A stretch of 64,000 nt of DNA from Croceibacterium atlanticum (GCF_001008165.2 NZ_CP011452.2:992001-1056000); one strand, 5' to 3'. Counted from the first letter of the stretch, positions 45,517-55,169 are shown. The notes: generated from the sequence alone by a model not told the origin. Program-made: numbers and translations.

Positions 45517-47112
45517 TCAGGCCGACTGCGGCGCCGCCTTGCGCACACCTTCGTCAACATGCTCCTCGAACTGGGCGAAATTGTCGATGAAGAGCTGCAT
45601 CAGCTTCTGCGCCGTGCGATCATAATCTTCCTTGTCGGCCCAGGTGGAACGCGGATCCAGGATCGCATCGTCCACGCCCGGCACCGAAACCGGAACTTCA
45701 AAACCGAAATTCGGATCGACGCGGAATTCCGCATTGTTCAGCGAACCGTCCAGCGCCGCGTTCAACAGGGCGCGGGTCGCCTTGATCGGCATACGCTGGC
45801 CAACGCCATATTTGCCGCCGGTCCAGCCGGTATTCACCAGCCAGCAGGACACGCCGCCCTTGGCGATGCGTTCCTTCAGCAGATTGCCATAGACGCTGGG
45901 ATGGCGCGGCATGAAGGGGGCACCGAAACAGGTGGAGAAGGTCGCTTCCGGTTCGGTCACGCCGATTTCCGTGCCGGCGACCTTGGCCGTGTAGCCGGAC
46001 AGGAAGTGATACATCGCCTGATCCGGCGTGAGACGCGCAATCGGAGGCAGCACACCGAAGGCATCAGCCGTCAGCATGATGACATTGGACGGCACCGGGC
46101 CGAGATTCTTTTCCGAACAATTGGGGATGAATTCGATCGGATAGGCACCGCGGCTATTTTCGGCGAGCGAGTTGTCGTCGAAATCCAGTTCGCGGGTTTC
46201 TTCGTCCATCACCACATTTTCCAGCACGGTGCCGAAACGGCGCGTGGTGGCGAAGATTTCCGGTTCCGCTTCTTCCGAAAGGCGGATCATCTTGGCGTAG
46301 CAGCCGCCTTCGAAATTGAAGACCGCCGTATCCGACCAGCCATGTTCGTCATCGCCAATAAGCGTGCGGCTGGCATCGGCGGACAAAGTCGTCTTGCCGG
46401 TGCCGGAAAGGCCGAAGAACACCGCGCTCTTCCCGTCCTCGCCGATATTGGCGGAACAATGCATCGGCATCACGCCCTTGGTCGGCAGCAGATAGTTGAG
46501 GATGCCGAACACGCTCTTCTTCATTTCGCCGGCATATTTGGTGCCGCCGATCAGGATCAGCTTTTCGGACAGATTGACCGCAACCACGGTTTCGCTGCGG
46601 CTGCCATGCCGTTCGGGGTCGGCCTTGAAGCTGGGCAGGTCGATGATCGTATATTCGGGATCGAAGCCTTCCAGTTCATCCTTGGTCGGGCGGCACAGCA
46701 GGGTGCGGATGAACAGATTGTGCCAGGCCAGTTCGTTGATGATCCGCACCTTCACACGATGTTCCGGCTGCGAACCGCCGAACAGATCGGCGACATACAG
46801 CTTTTCCTTCTTCGCCAGCTCGGCAAGGAAATCTTCCTTCAGCGCGGCGAAGTGGTCCGGCGTCATCGGCACATTGACCTTGCCCCACCAGACGGTGTCT
46901 TCCGTTTCCGCGTCGCGGACAATGAACTTGTCCTTCGCGCTACGCCCAGTGTGCTTGCCGGTTTCAACAACCAGCGGGCCGTCTTTCGCAAGCTTGCCTT
47001 CGCCATTCGAGATCGCGTGTTCGACAAGAGCAGACGTGCCCAGATTGGGATAAATCGAAGCCTCGGTTTTGATACCCTTGGCGGAGAGCGGAACGGAAAG
47101 CTGGGCGGTCAC
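45517..47112 (-). CDS. pckA: Phosphoenolpyruvate carboxykinase (ATP)
   Basis: First committed gluconeogenic step: oxaloacetate + ATP to PEP + CO2. 531 residues from GTG 47112, the family's usual length; an upstream extension to 47229 reads unlike PckA. Motifs: [11 protein letters not shown], the kinase-1a P-loop [14 protein letters not shown] (about 234-247), DDEHGWSD, and the PEPCK signature region around [20 protein letters not shown]. Divergent from chvI; in Agrobacterium-type relatives ChvG/ChvI controls pckA, so the shared 265-bp intergenic region is the likely control point. Confidence 0.95.
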   Translation of the reverse strand: MTAQLSVPLSAKGIKTEASIYPNLGTSALVEHAISNGEGKLAKDGPLVVETGKHTGRSAKDKFIVRDAETEDTVWWGKVNVPMTPDHFAALKEDFLAELAKKEKLYVADLFGGSQPEHRVKVRIINELAWHNLFIRTLLCRPTKDELEGFDPEYTIIDLPSFKADPERHGSRSETVVAVNLSEKLILIGGTKYAGEMKKSVFGILNYLLPTKGVMPMHCSANIGEDGKSAVFFGLSGTGKTTLSADASRTLIGDDEHGWSDTAVFNFEGGCYAKMIRLSEEAEPEIFATTRRFGTVLENVVMDEETRELDFDDNSLAENSRGAYPIEFIPNCSEKNLGPVPSNVIMLTADAFGVLPPIARLTPDQAMYHFLSGYTAKVAGTEIGVTEPEATFSTCFGAPFMPRHPSVYGNLLKERIAKGGVSCWLVNTGWTGGKYGVGQRMPIKATRALLNAALDGSLNNAEFRVDPNFGFEVPVSVPGVDDAILDPRSTWADKEDYDRTAQKLMQLFIDNFAQFEEHVDEGVRKAAPQSA

Positions 47113-47259
47113 TGACGGAGGTCTCCCTCGAAATATGAGAAAAGGCCGAAAAACGGCGGCTGACGGGGGTTTCTCAATCGCATAAACGGCATCAGCGCGC
47201 CCGTCAATTTGCCAGAAAGAGTGTCCCAAAAGGGATAAAGTGCACGAACGAAGCTATTT

Positions 47260-47287
47260 GCATTGCAGCATTTCTTTGCTGCGATGC
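47260..47287. promoter_or_regulatory. Inverted repeat in the pckA-chvI intergenic region
   Basis: GCATTGCAGC / GCTGCGATGC (9 of 10 paired, one G-U), 8-bp ATTTCTTT spacer. Located 148 bp upstream of the pckA start and 91 bp upstream of the chvI start; candidate operator for a shared regulator. Confidence 0.4.
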
Positions 47288-47340
47288 AGCACCAAGGGCA
47301 CTACTTCGGCAGATTGTCTATCCATCCCGTTCGCGGTAGG

Positions 47341-47360
47341 GCACGCGCATGTTCGCGTGC
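47341..47360 (+). promoter_or_regulatory. Hairpin in the chvI leader
   Basis: Perfect 7-bp arms GCACGCG / CGCGTGC with a 6-nt CATGTT loop, ending 17 bp before the chvI ATG at 47378. It could mask or position the ribosome site, which is itself weak. Confidence 0.4.
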
Positions 47361-47377
47361 ACGAGCCCCCTTTCCGC

Positions 47378-48133
47378 ATGAATGAGGAACCGGAGATCGC
47401 CCCGGCGCCGAAAGACGCGCCGCGCAGCATTGCCCTGGTCGATGACGACCGGAACATTCTGACAACCCTGTCCATCGCGCTGCAGGCAGAAGGTTATGCC
47501 ACGCGCGTATATTCCGATGGCGAAGCGGCGCTGAAGGCGCTCACGGAGAACCCGCCAGACCTGGCCGTGTTCGACATCAAGATGCCGCGGATGGACGGGA
47601 TGGAACTGCTTCAGCGCCTGCGCGAACATTCGCAATTGCCGGTGATCTTCCTGACCAGCAAGGATCAGGAACAGGACGAGGAAGCCGGCCTCGCAATGGG
47701 GGCGGATGATTATATCGCCAAGCCCTTCAGCCAGCGCCTGCTGCTGGCGCGGATCCGTGCGATACTGCGCCGGTCCGGCCCCGTGCGCGAAGTGGAACCG
47801 GGCGGCGCGCCCTCCCCCCTGGCTGAAAACACGATCATGGAACGCGGACGGCTCGCCATGGACCCGGCGCGCCATCAGGTGACCTGGGATGGCAGACCCG
47901 TATCGCTGACCGTCACCGAATTCCTGATCCTGGAAGCGCTGGCCCAGCGTCCCGGCGTGATCAAGAGCCGCAACCAGCTGATGGATGCGGCCTATCCGGA
48001 CGATGTCTTCGTGGATGATCGCACGGTGGACAGCCATATCAAGCGCCTGCGCCGCAAGTTCCGCGCTGCCGATCCGGAATTCGGCGCGATTTCGACCCTT
48101 TACGGTGCTGGCTACAGCTTCTCCGATGGCTGA
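47378..48133 (+). CDS. chvI: Response regulator ChvI
   Basis: OmpR-family regulator, 251 residues. Receiver with acidic triad in LVDDDR (about 20-25), phosphoacceptor Asp66 ([11 protein letters not shown]) and Lys115 (IAKPF). Winged-helix DNA-binding domain (about 150-250) ends [17 protein letters not shown] and YGAGYSF. Partner of the sensor ChvG encoded next, whose start overlaps its stop. In alphaproteobacteria this pair responds to acid and envelope stress and controls envelope and central-carbon genes. Start ATG 47378 chosen; an in-frame GTG at 47357 lies within an upstream hairpin. Weak ribosome-binding sequence. Confidence 0.94.
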   Translation: MNEEPEIAPAPKDAPRSIALVDDDRNILTTLSIALQAEGYATRVYSDGEAALKALTENPPDLAVFDIKMPRMDGMELLQRLREHSQLPVIFLTSKDQEQDEEAGLAMGADDYIAKPFSQRLLLARIRAILRRSGPVREVEPGGAPSPLAENTIMERGRLAMDPARHQVTWDGRPVSLTVTEFLILEALAQRPGVIKSRNQLMDAAYPDDVFVDDRTVDSHIKRLRRKFRAADPEFGAISTLYGAGYSFSDG

Positions 48134-49685
48134 GAAATCCGCGGCTCCGCGCCATCTCGAACGGCTGGCTTTCCCGCTCGACACGTCGCTGACCGTCCGC
48201 ATTCTGGCGGTGAACCTGATACCGCTGATGCTGCTGGCGGGCAGCCTGTTCTTCCTCGATTCCTACCGCCGGCAATTGCTGGACGAACGGTTCAAGCTGG
48301 CGCGGATCGAAGCGCAGATCACGGCAGAGGCACTGGCGGGCGCCACGCGCGAAAGGCAGGAAGCTTTGCTGGTGCAGATCGGCAAGGAACAGCATTTGCG
48401 GCTGCGCCTGTTCGATCCGCAGGGCAAACTGACGGCCGACAGCTTCAAGCTGGACGCGCCTTCCTTCACCCTGGGCGATCCCGTCGCCGCGCCATGGCCG
48501 CAGGATCTGGCGCGCTGGATCGACCGGGCGGTGGACATTGCCGTCAACGCCCCGTCCCCGCCCCCCTTTGCCGACCCGGAAAGCGACGAAGCCAGCGCCT
48601 GGCCCGAACTGGTGCGCGCGCGCGAACAGGGCCTTTCGCAGATCGAATTGCGCCGCGCGCCCGATCTCACCCCCGTCATCACTGCCGCCGCGCCGGTGGG
48701 GCTTAACGGTTCCACCCTGCTGACCACCCGCAATGCGGCGGATATCACCCAGGCCGTGCGCGATGCGCGCACATCACTGCTGGGGCTGATGGCCCTTGCC
48801 CTGACGCTATCCATTGTCCTTTCGCTCTATCTGGCGCGGACCATTATCGAACCATTGCGGCGCCTGGTCCGGGCCACGGTGCGGGTGCGGCTCGGACGTG
48901 GACGGGAAGTGGAAGTGCCGCGCATGCAGTCCCGCGGGGACGAAATCGGCGTGCTGGCCCGTGCCGTGTCGGACATGACCACGGCCCTGCGCCAGCGGAT
49001 CGACGCGGTGGAAAGCTTTGCTGCGGATGTGGCGCATGAAATCAAGAATCCGCTGGCATCCTTGCGCAGCGCGCTGGAATCGCTGCCCCGCGTCGATGAC
49101 CCGCAATTACGCACCCAGCTGACCGAAATCGCCGCGCATGACGTGTTGCGGATCGATCGGCTGGTGACAGAGATTTCCGATGCCAGCCGCATCGATGCCG
49201 AACTGAGCCGCGCGACTTTCGAAAGCGTCGACATGGCAGAGCTGGTGGCCAATGTAGTGCGGGTGCGCGAAGGGCGCGGCCTCAATGATGGCCGCCGGAT
49301 CTTGATCGAACGGAGCAGCGACCCGACGCGTATAATGGGCGTGCCGCTGCGGATCGAACGCATCATTGAAAACCTGCTCGACAATGCGGTGTCGTTTTCC
49401 CCACACGGCGGCGTCATTTCCGTGGCGATCGAACGGGACGGGGATATCGTGCGCACCAGCGTTTGCGACGAGGGACCGGGCATTCCCGAAAAGGCGCGGG
49501 AAAAGGTCTTCACCCGTTTCCATTCAGTCCGCCCGGAAGCGGAGGATTTTGGCGATCACAGCGGGCTTGGCCTCGCCATTGCGCGCACCATCGCCGTCGC
49601 ACATGATGGCAGCCTGCGCGTATCCGACCGGCCAGACGAACATCCCGGCGCGTGCCTCGTGCTCGAACTGCCCGCTGCGGAATGA
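48126..49685 (+). CDS. chvG: Sensor histidine kinase ChvG
   Basis: 519 residues. Membrane helix about 25-45, periplasmic stimulus-sensing domain (about 46-215), second helix about 220-240, HAMP, then the kinase core: phosphoacceptor His304 in [16 protein letters not shown] box [11 protein letters not shown]1 box DEGPGIPE and G2 box [10 protein letters not shown]. The stimulus-sensing domain before HAMP is characteristic of ChvG/ExoS/BvrS. Overlaps chvI by 8 bp and hprK by 4 bp, so signalling and PTS genes are translated as a chain. Confidence 0.94.
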   Translation: MAEKSAAPRHLERLAFPLDTSLTVRILAVNLIPLMLLAGSLFFLDSYRRQLLDERFKLARIEAQITAEALAGATRERQEALLVQIGKEQHLRLRLFDPQGKLTADSFKLDAPSFTLGDPVAAPWPQDLARWIDRAVDIAVNAPSPPPFADPESDEASAWPELVRAREQGLSQIELRRAPDLTPVITAAAPVGLNGSTLLTTRNAADITQAVRDARTSLLGLMALALTLSIVLSLYLARTIIEPLRRLVRATVRVRLGRGREVEVPRMQSRGDEIGVLARAVSDMTTALRQRIDAVESFAADVAHEIKNPLASLRSALESLPRVDDPQLRTQLTEIAAHDVLRIDRLVTEISDASRIDAELSRATFESVDMAELVANVVRVREGRGLNDGRRILIERSSDPTRIMGVPLRIERIIENLLDNAVSFSPHGGVISVAIERDGDIVRTSVCDEGPGIPEKAREKVFTRFHSVRPEAEDFGDHSGLGLAIARTIAVAHDGSLRVSDRPDEHPGACLVLELPAAE

Positions 49686-50101
49686 ACGGCCTGCTACACC
49701 AGGCAAGCTGCGTTGCCATTGGCGGGCGGGCCGTGCTGATCGAAGGCGGGCCGGGCAGCGGAAAATCCAGCCTCGCCCTTGCCCTGATCGATCGCGGCGC
49801 CGAACTGGTCGGCGATGACGGCGTCACGCTTGCCAGCAGGATGGACCGGCTCCATGCCTCGCCGCCGCCAAATATTCGGGGACTGCTGGAAGTTCGCAAT
49901 GTCGGATTGATCGGCATGGAAGCCGTCAGCGCGCCGGTTGCGCTGGTCATTTGCCTTGATCCAGCGGCCCCGCGTTTTATCGAAACTGCTGAAATCGTTG
50001 AAAGAACGGGAATGGAACTGCCGATGATCCGGCTTTGGCCCGATAGTCCCGTCCTGCACCTGCGCGCGGAACAGGCGTTGAAAATCCACGGTTTGCCCTG
50101 A
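49682..50101 (+). CDS. hprK: HPr kinase/phosphorylase, short form
   Basis: 139 residues: only the C-terminal kinase domain, lacking the roughly 130-residue N-terminal domain of Gram-positive HprK, as is normal in alphaproteobacteria. P-loop EGGPGSGKSS with Lys28, and VGDDGVTL with the conserved acidic pair. It phosphorylates or dephosphorylates HPr, whose gene is four positions downstream. The start codon overlaps the chvG stop (ATGA). Confidence 0.93.
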   Translation: MNGLLHQASCVAIGGRAVLIEGGPGSGKSSLALALIDRGAELVGDDGVTLASRMDRLHASPPPNIRGLLEVRNVGLIGMEAVSAPVALVICLDPAAPRFIETAEIVERTGMELPMIRLWPDSPVLHLRAEQALKIHGLP

Positions 50102-50145
50102 GGGCCCCTCTTCCATTTTCCCCATAGCGAGGGCAAATCGCCGCC

Positions 50146-51054
50146 ATGAGCAGCGAGCATGCGGATAATCGTCAGCGGATTCTTCTTGTCACCGGCATGC
50201 TCGGCGCGGGCAAAAGCACTGCCCTGCGCGAACTGGAAGACCTTGGCTGGGAAGCGATCGACAATTTCCCGATCCGCCTGCTGCAACGGCTGATCGGCGG
50301 CGATGTCGGCCAGCAATCGCTGGCGATCGGTTTCGATTGCCGAACGCGCGGCTTCGTGCCCGCCGATGTGATCGAACGGGTCAAGAAACTCACCAATCGT
50401 GAAGATCTGGTGCTGACCACGCTATTCCTCGATTGTTCGGGGCACGAGCTGGAACGGCGCTTCAACGAAACCCGCCGCCGCCATTTTCTGGCGCAGGATA
50501 TGCCCGTCGCCACCGGCATCGCGGCAGAGCGTGAATTGATGGGGCCGCTGCGCCGCTGGGCCGATGTGCTGATCGACACGTCCAATTTTTCCACCAACGA
50601 CCTGAAGCAGAGCATTCGGGAACATTTCGCCCCTACCGCACCGCAGGAAATGACGGTGACGATCACCAGTTTCGGATTTTCCCGGGGTATGCCGCCCGTG
50701 GCCGATCTGGTTTTCGACATGCGTTTTCTCAACAACCCGCATTGGGATCCGGAACTGCGCCCGCTCACCGGAAAGGATCAGGGGGTTGGCGATCATATCG
50801 AAAAGGATCCGGCCTTCGCGTCCGTATTTGCGCGGATTCGCGACCTGCTGCTGGAACTGCTCCCGCGCTATGCCGCGCAGGGCAAGAGCTATGTGAACAT
50901 CGCCTTTGGTTGTACCGGGGGGAGACATCGTTCTGTTTATACAGCGGAACGCATGGCCGGGGCCTTGCGCGATGGGGGCTTTTCCCCCACTGTGCTGCAC
51001 CGCAACCTGGGGTCGCGCGCTTCCGAAATGTTAGAAGGGCCGCAACAGCCGTGA
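50146..51054 (+). CDS. rapZ: RNase adapter protein RapZ
   Basis: 302 residues. Walker A in VTGMLGAGKSTALRELEDLG (about 15-34), Walker B-like VIERVKKLT...LFLDCSGHEL, and the highly conserved C-terminal domain with DMRFLNNPHWDPELRPLTGK and IAFGCTGGRHRSVYTAERMA. In E. coli RapZ binds GlmZ RNA and RNase E to tune glucosamine-6-phosphate synthase; in alphaproteobacteria it is embedded in the PTS block, where its RNA targets are unknown. Follows hprK after 44 bp. Confidence 0.94.
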   Translation: MSSEHADNRQRILLVTGMLGAGKSTALRELEDLGWEAIDNFPIRLLQRLIGGDVGQQSLAIGFDCRTRGFVPADVIERVKKLTNREDLVLTTLFLDCSGHELERRFNETRRRHFLAQDMPVATGIAAERELMGPLRRWADVLIDTSNFSTNDLKQSIREHFAPTAPQEMTVTITSFGFSRGMPPVADLVFDMRFLNNPHWDPELRPLTGKDQGVGDHIEKDPAFASVFARIRDLLLELLPRYAAQGKSYVNIAFGCTGGRHRSVYTAERMAGALRDGGFSPTVLHRNLGSRASEMLEGPQQP

Positions 51055-51127
51055 CCTGCACCTTTGATCGACGGACACGCCCGGATGGCGTGCTTGCGGA
51101 CCCCGCACCGATGAGCTGCAACCCTTC

Positions 51128-51532
51128 ATGATCGGAATGATCCTGGTTACTCACGGCCAACTGGCCCAGGAGTTCGTACATGCGATGGAGCATGTGGTCG
51201 GCGGACAGGACGATGTCGCCACCGTATGCATCGGCCCGCATGACGACATGGAAGCGCGCCGCAAGGAAATCGCCGAAGCGATCGAACAGGTCGATTCCGG
51301 CAATGGCGCGATCATCCTGACCGACCTGTTCGGTGGAACCCCTTCGAATCTTGCGATATCTCTCCTCCAGCCCGGCAAGACGGAAGTGATCGCAGGCATC
51401 AACCTGCCAATGCTGATCCGGCTTGCAGGCGCGCGGAAAGAAATGGATCTTCGTGCGGCAACGGTTGCCGCGCGGGATGCGGGGCGTAACTATATAACAA
51501 TCGCCTCCGAATTTCTCGGGCAGGAGGCATGA
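51128..51532 (+). CDS. PTS EIIA component, mannose type
   Basis: 134 residues. Phosphorylatable His9 in ILVTHGQLAQEF, and DLFGGTPSNLAISLL (about 61-75), both diagnostic of the EIIA-Man fold. With no sugar permease nearby it is probably a regulatory component receiving phosphate from HPr. Its stop overlaps the HPr start (ATGA). Confidence 0.93.
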   Translation: MIGMILVTHGQLAQEFVHAMEHVVGGQDDVATVCIGPHDDMEARRKEIAEAIEQVDSGNGAIILTDLFGGTPSNLAISLLQPGKTEVIAGINLPMLIRLAGARKEMDLRAATVAARDAGRNYITIASEFLGQEA

Positions 51533-51825
51533 AGGCAGGAGAGGCGTCTGTGGAGGAGCAACGCCGCGAAGTAACCATCGTCAACAAGCGCGGCCTGCAT
51601 GCACGGGCAAGCGCGAAATTCGTGGCGACGGTTACCGCGATGGAAAATTGCCAGGTTACGGTCAGCAAGGATGGCAATAGTGCCTCCGGCGGATCGATCC
51701 TTGGCCTGATGATGCTGGGCGCGGCCAAGGGCGACACGGTAGAACTCGCCGTTTCCGGCCACGCCGCGGATACACGCCTGGAAGAACTGGCTTCCCTGAT
51801 CGAGGATGGTTTCGGGGAAGATTGA
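51529..51825 (+). CDS. ptsH: HPr family phosphocarrier
   Basis: 98 residues. Active-site His24 in NKRGLHARASAKFVATV; the regulatory serine region is in NSASGGSILGLMMLGAAKGD, so it can be a target of HprK. About ten extra residues precede the usual HPr start. EI (ptsI/ptsP) is not in the window. Last gene of the chvI-to-HPr chain; the rRNA methyltransferase gene follows after 85 bp. Confidence 0.93.
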   Translation: MKAGEASVEEQRREVTIVNKRGLHARASAKFVATVTAMENCQVTVSKDGNSASGGSILGLMMLGAAKGDTVELAVSGHAADTRLEELASLIEDGFGED

Positions 51826-51910
51826 CCGCCGGCGGCGATTGAACTTCGACAGCGCGGGCAGGAACGGATATTGCCGCTACCATCCCGCAACATCACCCCC
51901 ACCCGCCTGC

Positions 51911-52738
51911 ATGGCGCCGTTAATGAAGCAAGCCCGCATGCGCCGCACGATCACCGGTTTTTCCAACCCGACAGTAAAATACCTGCGCAGCCTGCGTGAA
52001 AAGAAGCACCGCAAGCGCGAAGGCAAGTTCCTGGCCGAAGGGTTGCGCCTGCTGACCGATGCGCGGGAAGGCGGGCGCCTGCCCGAAATGCTGGTGATGT
52101 CTGCCGCGCGCGATCCGCATCCATTGCTGGAAGCGCTTGAAAACGCAGTAGAAGATGCAGGCGGCGAAATTGTCGAAACCCCGCCTGAAATCCTCAGCAA
52201 GATCACCGGCAAGGACAATCCGCAGGCAGTGGCGGGTGTATTCTGCGAATTCGATACGTCGATCGACAAGATCGATCGCAGCCGGGCGCCGATCTGGCTG
52301 GTGGCACAGGCTTTGCGCGATCCCGGCAATCTGGGAACCATGTTGCGGACGGGCGATGCTGTCGGCGCGGGCGGGCTGATCCTGATCGACGATTGCGCCG
52401 ACCCCTTCTCTGTCGAAGCCGTGCGCGCCAGCATGGGCGCAATTTTCACGCAGCAGATCGCCCAGGCGAGCTGGGAGGAATTCCTGCCATGGCTGCGATC
52501 GGGTGCAGGCCAGCTGGTTGCCGCGTCCCTGCGCGATGCCCGGCCCTATCGCCAGGCCCCCTATGTCGCGCCCTGTTTCATCCTTGTCGGCAATGAATCG
52601 CGGGGGCTGCCCGAAGAATACGAAATGGCCTGCGATCTGCGCGTGACCATGCCCATGCGCGGGCGCGCGGACAGCCTGAATGCCGCCATTGCCGGCGCCG
52701 TGCTCGCCTATGAGGTGCTGGCCACGCTGGAGGCGTAG
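51911..52738 (+). CDS. SpoU/TrmH-family RNA 2'-O-methyltransferase
   Basis: 275 residues from ATG 51911; in-frame ATGs at 51923 and 51938 are alternatives, the last lying directly before the conserved ITGFSNPTVKYLRSLREKKH. An N-terminal substrate-binding domain carries RKREGKFLAEGLRLL (about 36-50). The SPOUT catalytic domain has motif 1 ALRDPGNLGTMLRT (about 137-150), motif 2 FILVGNESRGLPEE and motif 3 ITMPMRGRADSLNAAIAGA-like (VTMPMRGRADSLNAAIAG). Probably methylates rRNA or tRNA; the target cannot be assigned. Confidence 0.9.
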   Translation: MAPLMKQARMRRTITGFSNPTVKYLRSLREKKHRKREGKFLAEGLRLLTDAREGGRLPEMLVMSAARDPHPLLEALENAVEDAGGEIVETPPEILSKITGKDNPQAVAGVFCEFDTSIDKIDRSRAPIWLVAQALRDPGNLGTMLRTGDAVGAGGLILIDDCADPFSVEAVRASMGAIFTQQIAQASWEEFLPWLRSGAGQLVAASLRDARPYRQAPYVAPCFILVGNESRGLPEEYEMACDLRVTMPMRGRADSLNAAIAGAVLAYEVLATLEA

Positions 52739-52772
52739 AGCTCAAACCTGGCAGATCAGCCGGGACAACGGG

Positions 52773-53486
52773 TCAATCCCCGGCGATAAAGCTCGTAATG
52801 CTCCACTTGCCATTGCGACTGGAGGCGATCAGGCGATAGTCGATCACGCTGCGCAACTTGGGCGTCGCGATATAGCCGCTCTCGATCTCTCCATGGGAAA
52901 CCTGCTGAAACGGGCGGTCAGAATGCCAGCCATCGACCAGCGTAACCGTTTCCCATGAAAGCCTGTCCAGCGGTTCACCCGTCTCCGCAGACAGGATCGG
53001 AACACGCTCCCCGGTCACGATCATTGTCCTGGCCGGATCGCCGGGCACGTTCTGCGCGAAATACCAGGGGATGGTGATGCCGCCCTGCGCATTGGCCGCG
53101 CATCCCAGTGCCATCAGCTGGTCAAGTTCGCTCCATAATGGGGAATCTTCCGCAATCAGCCGCTTGCGCAATTCTTCCGTTCCGCTGCCGCCGCCAAAAT
53201 CCAGCTTGATGTCGCTGGCGGCGAGCGCAATCAGCCCGTTAAGATCGCGCGCTTCCACCGCCTCGGCCAGTTTCTGGCGAAATTCATCGGCATCCTTGAG
53301 GTCGATACATTCATCGCGCGGGGCGAAGGGGCCATCCGCCAAACGGGGCGTTTCGGGGACTTCGCCCTGTGCCGCCTCCACAATCTCGGTGGCGGCCTGT
53401 TCAACCTTGTCCGACGGCGCGCTCTGCTGGCTGCATGCGGCCAGCGAAAGCGCCAGCGCCGTGCAACCTACGATCCCCAACCTCAT
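52773..53486 (-). CDS. Predicted lipoprotein, unknown function
   Basis: 237 residues. Signal MRLGIVGCTALALSLAACSQ with lipobox LAAC (Cys18), then an acidic low-complexity linker and a soluble domain with DADEFRQKLAEAVEARDLNG and an IPWYFAQNVPGD segment. Two Cys (about 61 and 129) could form a disulfide. No family named with confidence. Starts 17 bp after the rmuC stop, so it is probably cotranscribed with rmuC. Confidence 0.6.
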   Translation of the reverse strand: MRLGIVGCTALALSLAACSQQSAPSDKVEQAATEIVEAAQGEVPETPRLADGPFAPRDECIDLKDADEFRQKLAEAVEARDLNGLIALAASDIKLDFGGGSGTEELRKRLIAEDSPLWSELDQLMALGCAANAQGGITIPWYFAQNVPGDPARTMIVTGERVPILSAETGEPLDRLSWETVTLVDGWHSDRPFQQVSHGEIESGYIATPKLRSVIDYRLIASSRNGKWSITSFIAGD

Positions 53487-53503
53487 CCCGATCCTTCCAG
53501 TTT

Positions 53504-54925
53504 CTACCGGTCGCCGCTCTCGACCAGATGCGGAGCTTGCGGCTCCTCCATATCGGCAGCCGTATAACGCGGCGCACTTTCGACGAGCTGAACCTCGTCA
53601 GCTTCGCGCTTGCCGGTTTCAATGCCCTTGTCGCGCAATTTGCGCGCAGAGGACAGAACATTGCGTTCATAGCTGCCAACGAATTTGTTGTAATTCGTGA
53701 CCGCGGTTTCAAGACCCGAACCCACGCGTTTGAGGTGATCGCCGGCGATTGCGATACGATCATAGAGATCTGTTGCCAATTGGCCAATCGCCCTGGCTTC
53801 CTGCGCCAGCGCATCCTGCCGCCACACCTGCGCCACGGTGCGCGCAATTGCGACAAGATTGGTTGGCGTTGCCAGCAGCACCCGCTTTTCGAAGGCGAAG
53901 TCCCACAGACCCGGATCATGTTCCAGCGCGGCGGCCACAAAATGTTCGCCCGGCACGAACATGACCACATAGTCCGGCGCGTCCTCGAACTGGCTCTGGT
54001 AACTCTTGGCGCCAAGCTGCTGGATATGCGTTTTCATGGAGCGGACATGGGCCGCCAGCGCCGCATCGCGCGCTTCCTCATTCTCCGCGCCGAATGCCTC
54101 CTGATAGGCGTTGAGTGACACCTTGGCGTCAATCACCAACACCTTGCCGCCAGGAATCCGCACGATCGCATCGGGCCGCAGCCGCCCTTCTTCGGTTTCG
54201 ATCGAATGTTCGAGCAGGAAATCCGTGTGTTGAGACAGGCCGCAGGATTCCAGCAAATTCTTCAATTGCTGTTCACCCCAGCGGCCGCGCGCCTTGGGCG
54301 CATTGGTCAGCGCACTGCCCAGCTTCATCGCTTCGGCCCGGACCTGTTCCTGCCCTTCGCGCATGGACTGGATCAGGCCGGTCAGCTGGCCAAAGGCATC
54401 AACGCGCTTCGCCTCCAGCTCGTTCACCTGCCTCTCGTAATTCCTCAGCCGCTCATCCACCGGCTTCAACAGGGCTGCCACGGCCTCCTTGTTCGCCTTT
54501 TCCGCATTGCCGAAGCGTTCGCTGGCATTTTTCAGGAATTCTTCCTGCGCCTTGCCCAGCACTTTCGATCCGGTGAGCTGGAATTCCTTCAGCAATTCCT
54601 CCCGCGCTTCCACCAGCAGGCGTTTCTGCTCTTCAAAATTGGCGGCGTTCGCCTTCAGCGTCGCCAGTTCGGAGCCGAGCCTTTCCCGTTCCGCCCGGAC
54701 GGTTTCAAGCTGGGCGGACAGTTCGTCCACCCGCCCTGCCCGTTCCCGCGCGGCTTCCAGATCGGCGAAACTGCGCAGATATTTCGCGTCCAGCTCTTTC
54801 ACCTCATCCTCCGCGCGCGAAAGGCGGTGGCGCAGATCGGCCAGCGGGCGCGTGCCGAAAAACCAGCCCAGCGCGGCACCGGCCAGCAGCGCGGCAATAA
54901 GAAAGGCAGCGTAAACGGGATCCAT
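53504..54925 (-). CDS. rmuC: DNA recombination protein RmuC
   Basis: 473 residues: one N-terminal membrane helix (AAFLIAALLAGAALGWFFG), a long coiled coil (about 35-190) rich in Glu/Arg/Leu, then the RmuC nuclease-like domain with KARGRWGEQQLKNLLESCGL, GKVLVIDAKVSLNAYQEAF and YVVMFVPGEHFVAAALEHDP. RmuC limits inversions at short repeats. Start at 54925 chosen (MDPVYAAF); 54934 is also possible. An exact GTTC-N7-GTTC LexA-type box lies 20 bp upstream of 54925, suggesting SOS induction. A lipoprotein gene follows on the same strand. Confidence 0.92.
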   Translation of the reverse strand: MDPVYAAFLIAALLAGAALGWFFGTRPLADLRHRLSRAEDEVKELDAKYLRSFADLEAARERAGRVDELSAQLETVRAERERLGSELATLKANAANFEEQKRLLVEAREELLKEFQLTGSKVLGKAQEEFLKNASERFGNAEKANKEAVAALLKPVDERLRNYERQVNELEAKRVDAFGQLTGLIQSMREGQEQVRAEAMKLGSALTNAPKARGRWGEQQLKNLLESCGLSQHTDFLLEHSIETEEGRLRPDAIVRIPGGKVLVIDAKVSLNAYQEAFGAENEEARDAALAAHVRSMKTHIQQLGAKSYQSQFEDAPDYVVMFVPGEHFVAAALEHDPGLWDFAFEKRVLLATPTNLVAIARTVAQVWRQDALAQEARAIGQLATDLYDRIAIAGDHLKRVGSGLETAVTNYNKFVGSYERNVLSSARKLRDKGIETGKREADEVQLVESAPRYTAADMEEPQAPHLVESGDR

Positions 54926-54944
54926 ACCAACCATCCATCAGGGA

Positions 54945-54959
54945 GAACGAAGCAAGAAC
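54945..54959 (-). promoter_or_regulatory. LexA (SOS) box candidate upstream of rmuC
   Basis: Reads GTTC-TTGCTTC-GTTC in the rmuC orientation, an exact match to the alphaproteobacterial LexA pattern GTTC-N7-GTTC, directly upstream of the start codon. Confidence 0.55.
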
Positions 54960-55089
54960 CTAGACCGCGAATTCCGAGGACACAAGCCGCCTTCGGCAAC
55001 ATTCCTCACCCTGACAGTCCAACCAGCGAAAGAATCGGGCTTGAGCATCCCGCCCGGAAGATTGTAAGAGCCACATACAATTCGGAGTT

Positions 55090-55119
55090 ACGAAATTTTC
55101 GTGATTGCGAAATTTTGCG
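55090..55119 (+). promoter_or_regulatory. Direct/inverted repeat pair upstream of fhs
   Basis: Two related 13-mers 17 bp apart: ACGAAATTTTCGT (55090-55102, perfect 6-bp arms around one base) and GCGAAATTTTGCG (55107-55119). They share CGAAATTTT. AT-rich dyads in a GC-rich context, 51 bp before the fhs ATG; candidate tandem operator. Confidence 0.4.
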
Positions 55120-55169
55120 GGATCATCCGCTACGTCGATTGCTAACCGTCCAGACCGGAGAGGACACCG

